Shown here: in pieces, positions 26,225 to 35,125 of the stretch
Position numbering within the stretch: the first letter of the stretch is position 1
Layout: each line of letters starts with the position of its first letter
Source: Echinicola arenosa
Lineage (GTDB): Bacteria; Bacteroidota; Bacteroidia; Cytophagales; Cyclobacteriaceae
Direction: 5' to 3'
Length of the DNA stretch: 64,000 nt
Assembly (NCBI RefSeq): GCF_014841125.1
Contig: NZ_JACYTQ010000009.1
Location: 1 to 64,000, forward strand
Translations under genes and position numbers: made by a program
The notes under the pieces: generated by a model
Database searches by the model: none
Told to the model about the DNA's origin: nothing
Seen by the model: the letters and a program-made list of their open reading frames with translations, nothing else

Positions 26225-28105
26225 TTATTGGTCAGGAAGGGTATTTTTGCCCCAGTTTTCCAAAGAAATTGGAATGGCTTGCAAACAATGATGCTCTTTT
26301 AACGGCTGCAAATTTACTTGAATAGATGCTGCCTTATTGGCAGGAACTTCCATTTCAATTTCGATCATGCTAATCCCCTTATTTGGAGCATCGTATTTGT
26401 TTTTTGATAGAGCCGGTCTGACTTTAATTGTATTTTTCTCTGAAGCCATCAAGACCAATTCTAGGCGTTTCCCCTTGTGGAAAAGCGTGATTCTCTTCCC
26501 TTTAATCTGGGCTTTAGCTGGTGTAATCATTCTCCATGTCACATGAACCGGTTTAGAAGATGCAGCTATTTCATCTCGAATCACTGCTTGCTCTTTTTTT
26601 ATGATGGCCACTCCTCTGTAAATCTGGCGATCCTTTCGCAAATACGCTTCAGTTAAATCCCCGATCGCATATTGGAAACTTTCATGCTCACCGGTGCGTA
26701 TCAACTTTGCTTGGCCATTTACATCCTGTAGAGAATCGTCCAAAGTCAAAGTACCATGACCATAGTTATTATTCCTAAATACCTGCCAACGTCCTCCCTG
26801 CTGACTACTATTCCACAAGTCCACCTTTTGTGAAGAAAGTGAATAATAGGTTTGCATCCCTAAGTCCATTGACCAACGAACCCCCTCGGCTTCCATTACA
26901 AAAGCGCCCATGTCCATATGGGCATGATGTTCTCTGGCATTACCCAATTTCAATCCCACAAAAATAGCATTGCTGTCCTCCCAAGAACTTCGCATGGCTA
27001 CCACAGCATTATTTCCTTTACTTGCCCAAAATTTCTTTTGAGGAGGTGCTGTGTCATTTAAAGAAATGTCCGCGCCCAATAAAATAATAGCGGGAAGAAG
27101 CCTGGATTTTTTTAAATTTTTCAATTGTCCCTTTTCAAAAAACTTGATTTGATTCCAAATCAATGTAGGATCCTTCTGCACTTTGGCCAACCAAAATATG
27201 GCTGGATTTGGATATTGTAATTCCAACGCATCACTCCAATTATAGGCCTTTCCAGTATTTGAGGTCATGTGCAAAAAGAAATTTCCCGATTGCAAAAAGC
27301 TTTTGGAAAAATATGTTGAAATATCATTTTCCATTAGGTTTTTGATGGATTCCAGCATCAGCACATGGAAGGAAGTACCATATGTCCAGTACATAACTCC
27401 TTCTGGGAAAACCCCGTTTTGACCATACTTTTCCATGGGTAATTGAGAAGATTCCAGTGCACGGGAAATTATTTTTTCAGCCATCTCAGGGGCTTGCTCA
27501 TATACCGCCACTGCCCCCCATACCATAGCTGCATTGCAGACCTGATTCCAATTATTATCCAATTTTAGAAAAGTATTGTAGGTGGTGTCAAAAGAAGGTT
27601 CCAAGCCCTTTTCCCAAATGGCTTTTGAAATTAACTGTTTCTCTGAATCCGTCATGGCGTCATTGAGCCAATCGTAGCCTATAGCCATTGCCATGGTTAA
27701 TTCAGCAAGATCCAAAAATACCTGCGGATTCCAATTCTTCAGTGCACTTACACAGCTGAGCTCCTCAATAGCCCTTTTAGCAAACTGCTTTTCTCCAGAA
27801 AAATGATAGGCATAACTTAAGAAAAACACTTTCCGAAAAACTTCTCGTGCTGGCTTGAGCATCGTTTTTCCGCGTAGTTTCATTTGAGTAACTGGCTGGT
27901 GTATAATTGTTTCCGCTTCCTCTAAAACCATGTCATGCAATTCTTTCCATGGACCTGAATTAAGGTTTGTTAAAACATCCTTTTTTAAGCCAGATAATAA
28001 AATTCGTGGATGAGCAGGTATACTATCTTCTGCTTTATAGTTTTGGGCATTCACATGGTATGTAAAAATCAAAAAAAGCCCAAAAACACAATAAGACCTT
28101 ATCAT
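26225..28105 (-). CDS. Secreted heparinase II/III-family polysaccharide lyase
   Basis: Probable polysaccharide lyase of 626 aa with a signal peptide (FGLFLIFTYHVNAQN). The alpha/alpha-toroid N-terminal half contains NNWNQVCN (about 185-192) and PEGVMYWTYGTS (about 235-246). The C-terminal beta-sandwich contains EHHAHMDMGAFV (about 393-404). These supply the Asn, Tyr and His residues used by heparinase-II-like enzymes; numbering is from the TTG upstream of the ATG chosen here at 28105. It sits 18 bases after the SGNH gene in a biosynthetic operon. It is therefore more likely to trim or release the cell's own uronic-acid polymer, as alginate lyase does in alginate operons, than to feed on heparin. 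Confidence 0.8.
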   Translation of the reverse strand: MIRSYCVFGLFLIFTYHVNAQNYKAEDSIPAHPRILLSGLKKDVLTNLNSGPWKELHDMVLEEAETIIHQPVTQMKLRGKTMLKPAREVFRKVFFLSYAYHFSGEKQFAKRAIEELSCVSALKNWNPQVFLDLAELTMAMAIGYDWLNDAMTDSEKQLISKAIWEKGLEPSFDTTYNTFLKLDNNWNQVCNAAMVWGAVAVYEQAPEMAEKIISRALESSQLPMEKYGQNGVFPEGVMYWTYGTSFHVLMLESIKNLMENDISTYFSKSFLQSGNFFLHMTSNTGKAYNWSDALELQYPNPAIFWLAKVQKDPTLIWNQIKFFEKGQLKNLKKSRLLPAIILLGADISLNDTAPPQKKFWASKGNNAVVAMRSSWEDSNAIFVGLKLGNAREHHAHMDMGAFVMEAEGVRWSMDLGMQTYYSLSSQKVDLWNSSQQGGRWQVFRNNNYGHGTLTLDDSLQDVNGQAKLIRTGEHESFQYAIGDLTEAYLRKDRQIYRGVAIIKKEQAVIRDEIAASSKPVHVTWRMITPAKAQIKGKRITLFHKGKRLELVLMASEKNTIKVRPALSKNKYDAPNKGISMIEIEMEVPANKAASIQVNLQPLKEHHCLQAIPISLENWGKNTLPDQ

Positions 28106-28126
28106 CAAAACCCAGAAAGTAGCGAT

Positions 28127-29014
28127 CTACTCTTTTGAAGCCCTAAAATTTAACACATCATTTTCGATCATATTGGCAAACAGCTTTCCGCCTTCAAGGT
28201 TGAGATGATCTTCGTCTGAGAAGAGATCATTTCTTTCCATAAATATCTTTTGAAAATCGAGTATCCTACAGCCGTAGGCTTTCATCACACTATCCGATCC
28301 AAAATTGGATGAATTCATGGCCCGTAAATACGCTGATGTCAATGGGTATTTGATACCAAAAACTTTAACCCCCTTGGCTTCACACATTTCGATCATATCG
28401 GATAAATCTTGTGATAGCACTTCAGATTTTCTCAAATTATCAAAATGTAATCTAACCCTTTTTTCCCCTCTTGCTATTTTATCCTCTTTCTCTTCCCAAC
28501 TTTTCCGAACGAGGTTCTTCTTCAGGAATGATTTTAACCTTGCTAAAAAGATATCCCTATTTTTTGGGCTAATGACCGAACAGTATCTCTTGATATACTT
28601 CAAGTATAAATATCCTGTCAGGCTATAATCTGAAAATTCAGGATCTACATAATTGATAGAAGCCTCAACATTATTCAGGTTTTCCCTGTAATTGGATAGC
28701 AGATGATTGTCTGCCGAAATGATCACATAATCCAGATCATGATGTTTCAGATAAAATTGCAGTTTATTGTTCATATCTTCATAGGAGTCACTCCCCCATG
28801 AAATGTTCACAATACCCTTATCGCTAAGATTCTGCTTTAATGGTAACCCATGAGAATCGGCCATAATAATTCCTTTGATATCTTGCCCCTTCGATTCCCT
28901 CATCATTTTGGTGTAGGGTTCATAATAGAGCCCGTCCACGACAAAAGTCACTAAAATATTGATGGCCATTACACCCAGTAAAAAAGAAGAAAGTTTTTGG
29001 AAATACTTTTTCAT
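28127..29014 (-). CDS. SGNH-like protein paired with MBOAT acyltransferase
   Basis: 295 aa, anchored by one N-terminal membrane helix (about 8-27) with the remainder outside the cytoplasm. The SGNH/GDSL pattern is visible at both ends: MADSHG (D53, S54) as block I and SDEDHLN (D267-x-x-H270) as block V. In alginate acetylation the AlgI (MBOAT) protein passes acetyl groups to AlgJ/AlgX-type SGNH proteins. The gene here follows the MBOAT gene by 6 bases, so it is probably the transferase that places acyl groups on the exopolysaccharide. Overall similarity to AlgJ or AlgX is low, so the family call rests on motifs and context. Confidence 0.72.
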   Translation of the reverse strand: MKKYFQKLSSFLLGVMAINILVTFVVDGLYYEPYTKMMRESKGQDIKGIIMADSHGLPLKQNLSDKGIVNISWGSDSYEDMNNKLQFYLKHHDLDYVIISADNHLLSNYRENLNNVEASINYVDPEFSDYSLTGYLYLKYIKRYCSVISPKNRDIFLARLKSFLKKNLVRKSWEEKEDKIARGEKRVRLHFDNLRKSEVLSQDLSDMIEMCEAKGVKVFGIKYPLTSAYLRAMNSSNFGSDSVMKAYGCRILDFQKIFMERNDLFSDEDHLNLEGGKLFANMIENDVLNFRASKE

Positions 29015-29020
29015 AATGCT

Positions 29021-30463
29021 TTAAAATTGGAAGTAGATAAATTCAATTTCATCTGAGAAATTACCCGCAAAATAGATCAGCATAAAAACGCCATAATACA
29101 CACCGTATCGAAAAGGTCTACGCCATTTTATCCCCAAACTTTGGATTGCAAAATCACTTTCTCGTCCAAGCCATTCTATCATGATAAACAAACCCACTAA
29201 GGCAATTATCTCTATAGGAAACACTTGTGGTTTTGATAAAATGGATATAGAAAACATAGAGCTGATATAATCAAAAGCCATTGTTACGCTTTCTGCTCTA
29301 AAAAACACCCACGCCAAGCAAGTAAGACTGAACGTAATCAGTAGCTGACCTGCCTCCTTAAAGGATGGTAATAACCTCCCCTCCGCAATTTGATTTAAAT
29401 TGTTTCTATTTTTTCCTGCCAATAACAAGGGGAGAAAGTAGAGTGCATTGAGCGCCCCCCAAATGACGAAAGTCCAATTGGCTCCATGCCAAAATCCACT
29501 CACCAAAAAAATTATAAATGTATTTCGGATTTTTATTCCCAACCCTCCTTTGCTTCCTCCCAATGGGATATATAAATAATCCCTAAACCATGTGGAAAGG
29601 GAAATATGCCATCTCCTCCAAAACTCTGCTATATCTCTGGAGAAATACGGGAAGGCAAAATTTTTCATCAGGTCAAAGCCAAAAAGCCTGGAAAGTCCAA
29701 TAGCTATATCCGAATATCCTGAAAAGTCCCCATAGATCTGAAAAGCAAAAAGCACTGCTCCCAGAGCCAAGGTACTGGCAGAATAGTTTTCATAATTCTG
29801 AAAAATTATATTCACATACTCTGCGCAATTATCTGCAATGACCACTTTCTTAAAAAAACCCCAAAGCATTTGTTTGCTCCCATCAGCAGCCAAAGCATAA
29901 TCAAACTTTCTTTTCTTATAAAACTGCGGTAACAAATGTGTGGCCCGCTCAATAGGACCTGCTACGAGTTGTGGAAAAAAACTTACAAAGGTGGCGAAGC
30001 TGATAAAATCACGAGCAGGCTCCAATTTCCTTTTGTATACGTCTATAGAATAACTTAATGTCTGGAAGGTATAAAAACTAATCCCCACCGGCAGGACAAT
30101 ACTCAAAGCCCTTGGGTGTATCGGCTGTCCCATAAATGTAAATACTTGAACAAAGCTATCCGCAAAGAAATTATAGTATTTGAAAAAACCCAGAAATCCC
30201 AAATTCACAACTACACTTGTTGCCAAAAGCCACTTTCTATCGGATTCATTTTGACTATTTCCCATTCTTTTCCCCAACATATAATCCAAGATGGTACTGA
30301 ACAGAATCAAGGAAAGAAACCTCCAGTCCCACCAACCATAAAAAACATAGCTGGAAATAAGCAACATTACATTTTGTTGCTTGATATTTTTAGGAAAAAC
30401 AAACCAATAGATAAGAAACACCAGCGGCAAGAAAACCGCAAAGTCCAAGGAATTAAATAGCAT
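29021..30463 (-). CDS. MBOAT-family O-acyltransferase (AlgI-like)
   Basis: Polytopic membrane protein of 480 aa that moves acyl groups across the inner membrane for polysaccharide O-acylation. Characteristic segments are LPVGISFYTFQTLSY (about 124-138), GDFSGYSDIAIGLSRLFG (about 245-262), FWRRWHISLSTWFRDYLY (about 281-298, H286) and GFWHGANW (about 323-330, H326). The last histidine is the invariant MBOAT residue. It is followed at once by an SGNH-like partner gene. About 100 bases separate it from the GT26 gene upstream; no terminator was found there, so it is probably part of the same transcript. Confidence 0.93.
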   Translation of the reverse strand: MLFNSLDFAVFLPLVFLIYWFVFPKNIKQQNVMLLISSYVFYGWWDWRFLSLILFSTILDYMLGKRMGNSQNESDRKWLLATSVVVNLGFLGFFKYYNFFADSFVQVFTFMGQPIHPRALSIVLPVGISFYTFQTLSYSIDVYKRKLEPARDFISFATFVSFFPQLVAGPIERATHLLPQFYKKRKFDYALAADGSKQMLWGFFKKVVIADNCAEYVNIIFQNYENYSASTLALGAVLFAFQIYGDFSGYSDIAIGLSRLFGFDLMKNFAFPYFSRDIAEFWRRWHISLSTWFRDYLYIPLGGSKGGLGIKIRNTFIIFLVSGFWHGANWTFVIWGALNALYFLPLLLAGKNRNNLNQIAEGRLLPSFKEAGQLLITFSLTCLAWVFFRAESVTMAFDYISSMFSISILSKPQVFPIEIIALVGLFIMIEWLGRESDFAIQSLGIKWRRPFRYGVYYGVFMLIYFAGNFSDEIEFIYFQF

Positions 30464-30567
30464 GATGATTAAATTAAGAGGGGAGAAATAAGTCTAATCT
30501 ATTTGGGAAGAATCAATGTCAGAAAAATATAAATCCAAGGGAATCTATTGGATACTCATAAGAAGTG

Positions 30568-31329
30568 TTAGGCTCTTGCTCGGGCTTTTCTCAAGTCATC
30601 GGCTGCTAACCTAAAAATATACCAGGGTTCTATCAAATACCTGAACCAAAATCTATTTGGATTCTCTTGCAGCCTATACAGCCATTCCAGACCAGTTCTG
30701 CCCATCCACCTTGGTGGTGTACTGACCGTCCCGGCCACATATTCTATAGCAGCACCACAGGTCATGATTACATAGGCATTCAAGGAGTCCTTATTATCCA
30801 CTATCCAATGTTCCTGTCTGGGCATCCCCATACCGACAATCAATAAATCAGGCTTATATGCATTGATCTGAGCGATTACTTCTTTGTTTTCGGCCGCATC
30901 TTTTTTCTGATCAAAAAAACCATTTCTATAATTTATCTGTAGACCTTGAAATTTTTCTTTTAGAACATGTACCCCTTTGGATACACTGGCTTCATCTGCC
31001 CCTAGATAATATACTTTCAGCCCTTCGTCCCGAACTCTTTTCATCAAGGGATCCATCAGGTCCACCCAAGTCAACCGATTTTCTTTTTCCAACGGATACC
31101 CCAAAGCCTTGCCCAACCATACGATAGGCATACCGTCAATTCGCTTTTTGGCAATGGCGTACAAGCTTTTTAGCTCTGCCGAATTTTTCTTGTGATAGGT
31201 ATAAATACCATGAAGATTCTGGCTGATTATGATATTTCTTTCCTCAGTCCTCACAGATTTCACCACAAAATCAAGTAGGGAATTTAAATTAAAGTCATCT
31301 ACTTCTGTCCCTAGTAGTTTGTAAGCCAT
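30568..31329 (-). CDS. WecG/TagA/CpsF-family glycosyltransferase (GT26)
   Basis: Cytoplasmic, membrane-associated glycosyltransferase of 253 aa. Family marks are the DG in RIDGMPIVWLGKALG (about 68-82), VYYLGADEASVSKG, IVGMGMPRQEHWI (about 169-181), CGAAIEYVAGTV and the basic C-terminal tail that peripherally binds the membrane. Members transfer ManNAcA, ManNAc or glucose-type residues to undecaprenyl-linked acceptors. In cellulose- or xanthan-like pathways, GumM of this family adds glucuronic acid. The start lies one base from the preceding glycosyltransferase stop, so the two are co-translated. Donor and acceptor are not readable. Confidence 0.92.
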   Translation of the reverse strand: MAYKLLGTEVDDFNLNSLLDFVVKSVRTEERNIIISQNLHGIYTYHKKNSAELKSLYAIAKKRIDGMPIVWLGKALGYPLEKENRLTWVDLMDPLMKRVRDEGLKVYYLGADEASVSKGVHVLKEKFQGLQINYRNGFFDQKKDAAENKEVIAQINAYKPDLLIVGMGMPRQEHWIVDNKDSLNAYVIMTCGAAIEYVAGTVSTPPRWMGRTGLEWLYRLQENPNRFWFRYLIEPWYIFRLAADDLRKARARA

Positions 31330-31330
31330 A

Positions 31331-32497
31331 TCAATTCAGGTTTTTAGTTTCTTTTAGAATATATTCTATCCGGGATTTCCAGCTATGTGAATCTTCCACA
31401 TGCTTTCGAATCTTTTTAGCATCAAATTTCCCTTGCTGAAAAAGCGTATAAGCTGCTCTTATTTTTTCTATCAGGTCATCCACGTCACCAGATTGAAAGC
31501 AAAAGCCATTTTCACCATTTTGTATCATCTTGGTGGCATCCTGAAATTTTGCTGCAATTACCGGCTTGCCCATCGATAGGTATTCGTAGATTTTTAAAGG
31601 GGAATGATACATTTTACCAGAATGTGTCGCTACCTGACCGGAATAGCATACATCAAACCCTCCAATATATGCGGGTACTTGATCCCACGATTTCCTACCT
31701 ACAAATTTGATTGTCTCTTCCAAACCTGATTGGATGCAATCTTCCTCCCATTGCTGCTTGGCCAAACCGTCTCCCACCACCGTAACCTTAATCGGTATTT
31801 CTTTTTGAAGGATCTTCACCGCCTTGATAAGCACATCCACCCCACACCAAGCAATCACAGAGCCTACAAAACCCACTGTAAATTCATCATGCTCACGAAT
31901 AGCTGTCACCTTATTTGGATTGAAGCGATTGGTATCGACACCATTGGGAACCACCAAAATCTTGGCAGGATCAATATCAAAGTGATCTATTATCATCCCT
32001 TTCAACTCATCCGTAACGCAGATCAAGTAATCACATGATTGGTAAGCCTTCGCTTCCATCTTTCTACAAACATCGGCCAGGATTATACTCTTTCTATCAT
32101 TTTTTGCCTCTTCGTAAAGCACGCTATTGGTTTCCAAAATCCATGGAACACCTTTTTTTCTGAACTTCAAACCCATCAATTGAAAAGCCCCCAAACGTTC
32201 ATATACACAATCTATATCCTTATGTTTCTTGAAGGAAAGTTGGTTATTGTACATCCCATAAGTAATGCGGATGATGTCCGCTAAAAAACGTTTAAAATAG
32301 CTCTTAGAAAGGCTTTTCTGAAAATCGGTTTTATGTCCGCTTTTCATAATCCTGTCCCCTACAATGTACTCGGATACATCCCAATTAAGGTCTTTAAAAC
32401 CATTGATCACTCCCATAATATGGGCCCTGGCTCCACCTGCATCAGCTTTCAATTGGGTGGATACCCGGGGAGCTCCGGATAAATAAAGTAATTTCAT
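31331..32497 (-). CDS. Glycosyltransferase family 4
   Basis: GT-B-fold glycosyltransferase, 388 aa from the ATG at 32497 (MKLLYLSGAPRV). The longer frame to 32548 adds an unlikely N-terminus. The acceptor half contains WILETNSVLYEEA, and the donor half has VVPNGVDTNRFNP, VGFVGSVIAWCGVDVLI, the binding loop PLKIYEYLSMGKPVIA and the NGENGFCF segment. It belongs to the run of transferases that build the repeat unit. GT4 enzymes retain the anomeric configuration and often use GDP-mannose or UDP-glucose; the sugar cannot be assigned. Confidence 0.92.
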   Translation of the reverse strand: MKLLYLSGAPRVSTQLKADAGGARAHIMGVINGFKDLNWDVSEYIVGDRIMKSGHKTDFQKSLSKSYFKRFLADIIRITYGMYNNQLSFKKHKDIDCVYERLGAFQLMGLKFRKKGVPWILETNSVLYEEAKNDRKSIILADVCRKMEAKAYQSCDYLICVTDELKGMIIDHFDIDPAKILVVPNGVDTNRFNPNKVTAIREHDEFTVGFVGSVIAWCGVDVLIKAVKILQKEIPIKVTVVGDGLAKQQWEEDCIQSGLEETIKFVGRKSWDQVPAYIGGFDVCYSGQVATHSGKMYHSPLKIYEYLSMGKPVIAAKFQDATKMIQNGENGFCFQSGDVDDLIEKIRAAYTLFQQGKFDAKKIRKHVEDSHSWKSRIEYILKETKNLN

Positions 32498-32570
32498 ATG
32501 AGTGGATTTGGTGTAGTTTGCATCAATTAGTCTAAAAAGTAAAAGCAATTTTATTGCTTCAGAGGAGTGA

Positions 32571-33698
32571 TCATTTCATCATGATCTTCTTCAGACTTTC
32601 TGTGCTGTATGAATGGTATTGCTTTTCAATATCATCCAACTTTTTAATGATTGATTCACGCTTTAAAAGCAACAAATTGATCTTTTCCATCAGCGCTTCA
32701 TTGCTTAAGCTGGCATCTATAAGTAACTCCTCCAAGCCTGCATCAACATAGATCCCTTTGATTTTCAAATGCTTGTCCACATCCGTCAGCACAATGGGCA
32801 AAACATCATATTTGGCAGCCAATAGCGCTCCGTGAAGTCTATTGGTAATGATGGCCACCCCATCTTTATACGCCTCTCCAGCATTTTCCAATGTAATCTG
32901 CTCTTCTACAAAACTTACAGGATATCCTCTTTTCGAGAGATTGTCAAACAGTGCTTTACAGAATGCATAATCCTGAAGTACCTGATAAGTAATTTTAATC
33001 CTAAAGCGATCTTTTAGATGATCCATTAGGTAAATGAGACTATTTATGAGCTTATCCTGATAAGTGTCTCCAGAGTCATCTTTATAAATGGAATCCCTAA
33101 AGCTGAAGATGATTTCATTTTTATTGGCCAGGGAAAGATCCACGCCATTGGCCGAATACATCCAGGCCAAATCTGGAAAATACTGAGCTTTATTGATCCC
33201 TATCCGGTGAGCCAATTGAAGAGAAATAGAATCTCTCACCAGATAATGATCCGTAAACCATGACCTGATCCGCTCACTGAGCGCTTGCTGTTGTCCAACG
33301 GGGCCCATTGAAAAACCAAGCCTGATGATCTTAACCCCCATGATTTTAAGCAAAAACAGGAAAACACTGTATTCAAGGTTCTTCTTGATTTTCTTTTTAG
33401 AGTTTCCAAAAATGTGACCTGGAGGCCCTGCAACCATCATCACTTTATGTCCCTTTCGGAAAATACTATTGAACGCATTGCCAAAAAGCTGTTGATAGAA
33501 TCCCCCTTTCCCATTGGTGCTGAACTCTTCCTTTTTCAGTTTCAAGGCAGCTTTATAATAATCCGGTAGCTTTTGATCATTGACCACAATATTGCCATAT
33601 GATCTAAAAATCTCCAAAAGTGATTTATTGATCAAAACATCTCCTGTATTCTCAAACTGGGTATTGCCTTGAAAGTAGATGGTAAGCTTCTTTGTCAT
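32571..33698 (-). CDS. Polysaccharide pyruvyl transferase family protein
   Basis: 375 aa, predicted to transfer pyruvate from phosphoenolpyruvate to a sugar of the lipid-linked repeat unit, forming a cyclic ketal with a negative charge. The family pattern is visible at FENTGDVLINKSL (N-terminal, about 15-27), MVAGPPGHIFG, RLGFSMGPVG, LVRDSISLQLAHRIG and ITNRLHGALLAAKY (C-terminal), the last being the strongest mark. It is one of two such genes in the locus; the other, of ExoV/GumL type, is at 37534. It could instead be a family member with another small-molecule donor. Confidence 0.85.
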   Translation of the reverse strand: MTKKLTIYFQGNTQFENTGDVLINKSLLEIFRSYGNIVVNDQKLPDYYKAALKLKKEEFSTNGKGGFYQQLFGNAFNSIFRKGHKVMMVAGPPGHIFGNSKKKIKKNLEYSVFLFLLKIMGVKIIRLGFSMGPVGQQQALSERIRSWFTDHYLVRDSISLQLAHRIGINKAQYFPDLAWMYSANGVDLSLANKNEIIFSFRDSIYKDDSGDTYQDKLINSLIYLMDHLKDRFRIKITYQVLQDYAFCKALFDNLSKRGYPVSFVEEQITLENAGEAYKDGVAIITNRLHGALLAAKYDVLPIVLTDVDKHLKIKGIYVDAGLEELLIDASLSNEALMEKINLLLLKRESIIKKLDDIEKQYHSYSTESLKKIMMK

Positions 33699-33718
33699 AA
33701 ATTTCAGTAGTAAATTCT

Positions 33719-35125
33719 TTAGATGGCCTTGAGCTGAGAGGCTTCAAAACGTGGCTCTTGACGAAAATTATATGCTTTAAATACGTGTACTTGTGCCACC
33801 AAAAAGGTTAATGTAATCATTTCCCGTTTCAGGGGAGCCCAGCCAAAAAAGCCATAGATGAAAATTGAAATCAATAAACCAATGGTCGCGAGGCTGAAAA
33901 TATTAACTGCTATGTTTTCGGTTTTTAATGACTTCGTATGGCGGGAAATTTTACTCCCAAAAAAGAATAACCAAATGCACATACCCAATAATCCAGTTTC
34001 TGCCAAAATGATCAAATGGATATTATGAATAGGGTTGGTGGTAATAAAATCTACCACGGCCAAATCCTGGGTGATCCTGATGAAATGTCCCATGAAATAG
34101 ACATGTGAGTTGATACCTACTCCTAACAGCTTTGAACGTTCCCATATTTCATAACCTAAAAACCAGCTCGAAAACCTTACCTCAATCTGATTTTCAAAAT
34201 CACTAGCCAAAAACAATTCACTTAATGGCGTAAGAAATAGAATACCAATAAACATCGCAAAACCTCCGGCTGCTAAAGCCATATTTTTAAGGGAGAAAAA
34301 ACTCTTTTTGGATTTATATGAGATCAACACGATGCCAATAATGATGGCGCTAGTGACATAAGTTGTCCTCGAAAAAGTAAGTAGTATAATGAATATATTT
34401 GCTAAAAAGCAGCCTAAAGAGATTCTTCTCTTAAAATCATTCAAATATGCGGAGAGAAAGAAAATGGCGGTAATCAAAGAAAACAGCGCCAATGTTCCGG
34501 GGTGTCCAAATATTCCAACTGCCGAAGAATAACCTTCACGTTTTAGGGCATAATCGATCATATCTTCTCCTTTGAAAAACGTTAATGCAGCTTCAATCCC
34601 TAAAATAGGATACATGATCACGAGCATCGTTTGTAGCACAGTTACTACCATAAGCCCATTATGGATACCTTTCAATACTGCTCCTTGTGTGAAATTGGCC
34701 TTGATGTAATTGACTGAAAAGAACACTTGCAAAGCATAACATAAAAATACCAGAATGCTTTTTGGATAGGGATTCATGGGATTAAAAAAGGAAAGCAAAC
34801 ACATCACCAATACTATAAATTCCCATTTGTAGTTTTTTAGGGTAATTCTAGGAAATTGCTGATAACCGAAGAAAATACCAATAGGAATAACTAATGTACT
34901 TAGAGAAATCCAGAGCGAGTTGCCAAACACCCCCAATCGATCCACCATGGTGCCTTCATAATTGGTTTTTGTTAAAAAAGAATGAAAAGATGTCCCGAAA
35001 TCAAATGCAACCATTAGCACAAAAAAACTGATGAACATATGATTGGATCTTTTTCCTTGCCAATTAAGGTAAACAAATCCTCCAATGGAATAGATGAAAA
35101 TGGCAATAAATACAATTTTATTCAT
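33719..35125 (-). CDS. O-antigen polymerase/ligase-like membrane protein (Wzy)
   Basis: Polytopic inner-membrane protein of 468 aa with about twelve hydrophobic segments. The Wzy_C/O-antigen-ligase pattern is in the second half: RFSSWFLGYEIW, LLGVGINSHVYFM and NPIHNIHLIILAETGLLGM, with the large periplasmic loop between. As the only such protein in the locus, it is the best candidate for the polymerase that joins repeat units in the periplasm. The start overlaps the upstream glycosyltransferase stop by four bases (ATGA). Polymerase and ligase cannot be separated by sequence, but context favours polymerase. Confidence 0.87.
   Translation of the reverse strand: MNKIVFIAIFIYSIGGFVYLNWQGKRSNHMFISFFVLMVAFDFGTSFHSFLTKTNYEGTMVDRLGVFGNSLWISLSTLVIPIGIFFGYQQFPRITLKNYKWEFIVLVMCLLSFFNPMNPYPKSILVFLCYALQVFFSVNYIKANFTQGAVLKGIHNGLMVVTVLQTMLVIMYPILGIEAALTFFKGEDMIDYALKREGYSSAVGIFGHPGTLALFSLITAIFFLSAYLNDFKRRISLGCFLANIFIILLTFSRTTYVTSAIIIGIVLISYKSKKSFFSLKNMALAAGGFAMFIGILFLTPLSELFLASDFENQIEVRFSSWFLGYEIWERSKLLGVGINSHVYFMGHFIRITQDLAVVDFITTNPIHNIHLIILAETGLLGMCIWLFFFGSKISRHTKSLKTENIAVNIFSLATIGLLISIFIYGFFGWAPLKREMITLTFLVAQVHVFKAYNFRQEPRFEASQLKAI

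Noticed and set aside
26225-28105. Heparinase-like lyase as part of the sulfatase utilisation locus
   Set aside because: It lies 6 kb away behind two terminator-like hairpins and within the biosynthetic transcript, so it is better explained as part of the exopolysaccharide system.
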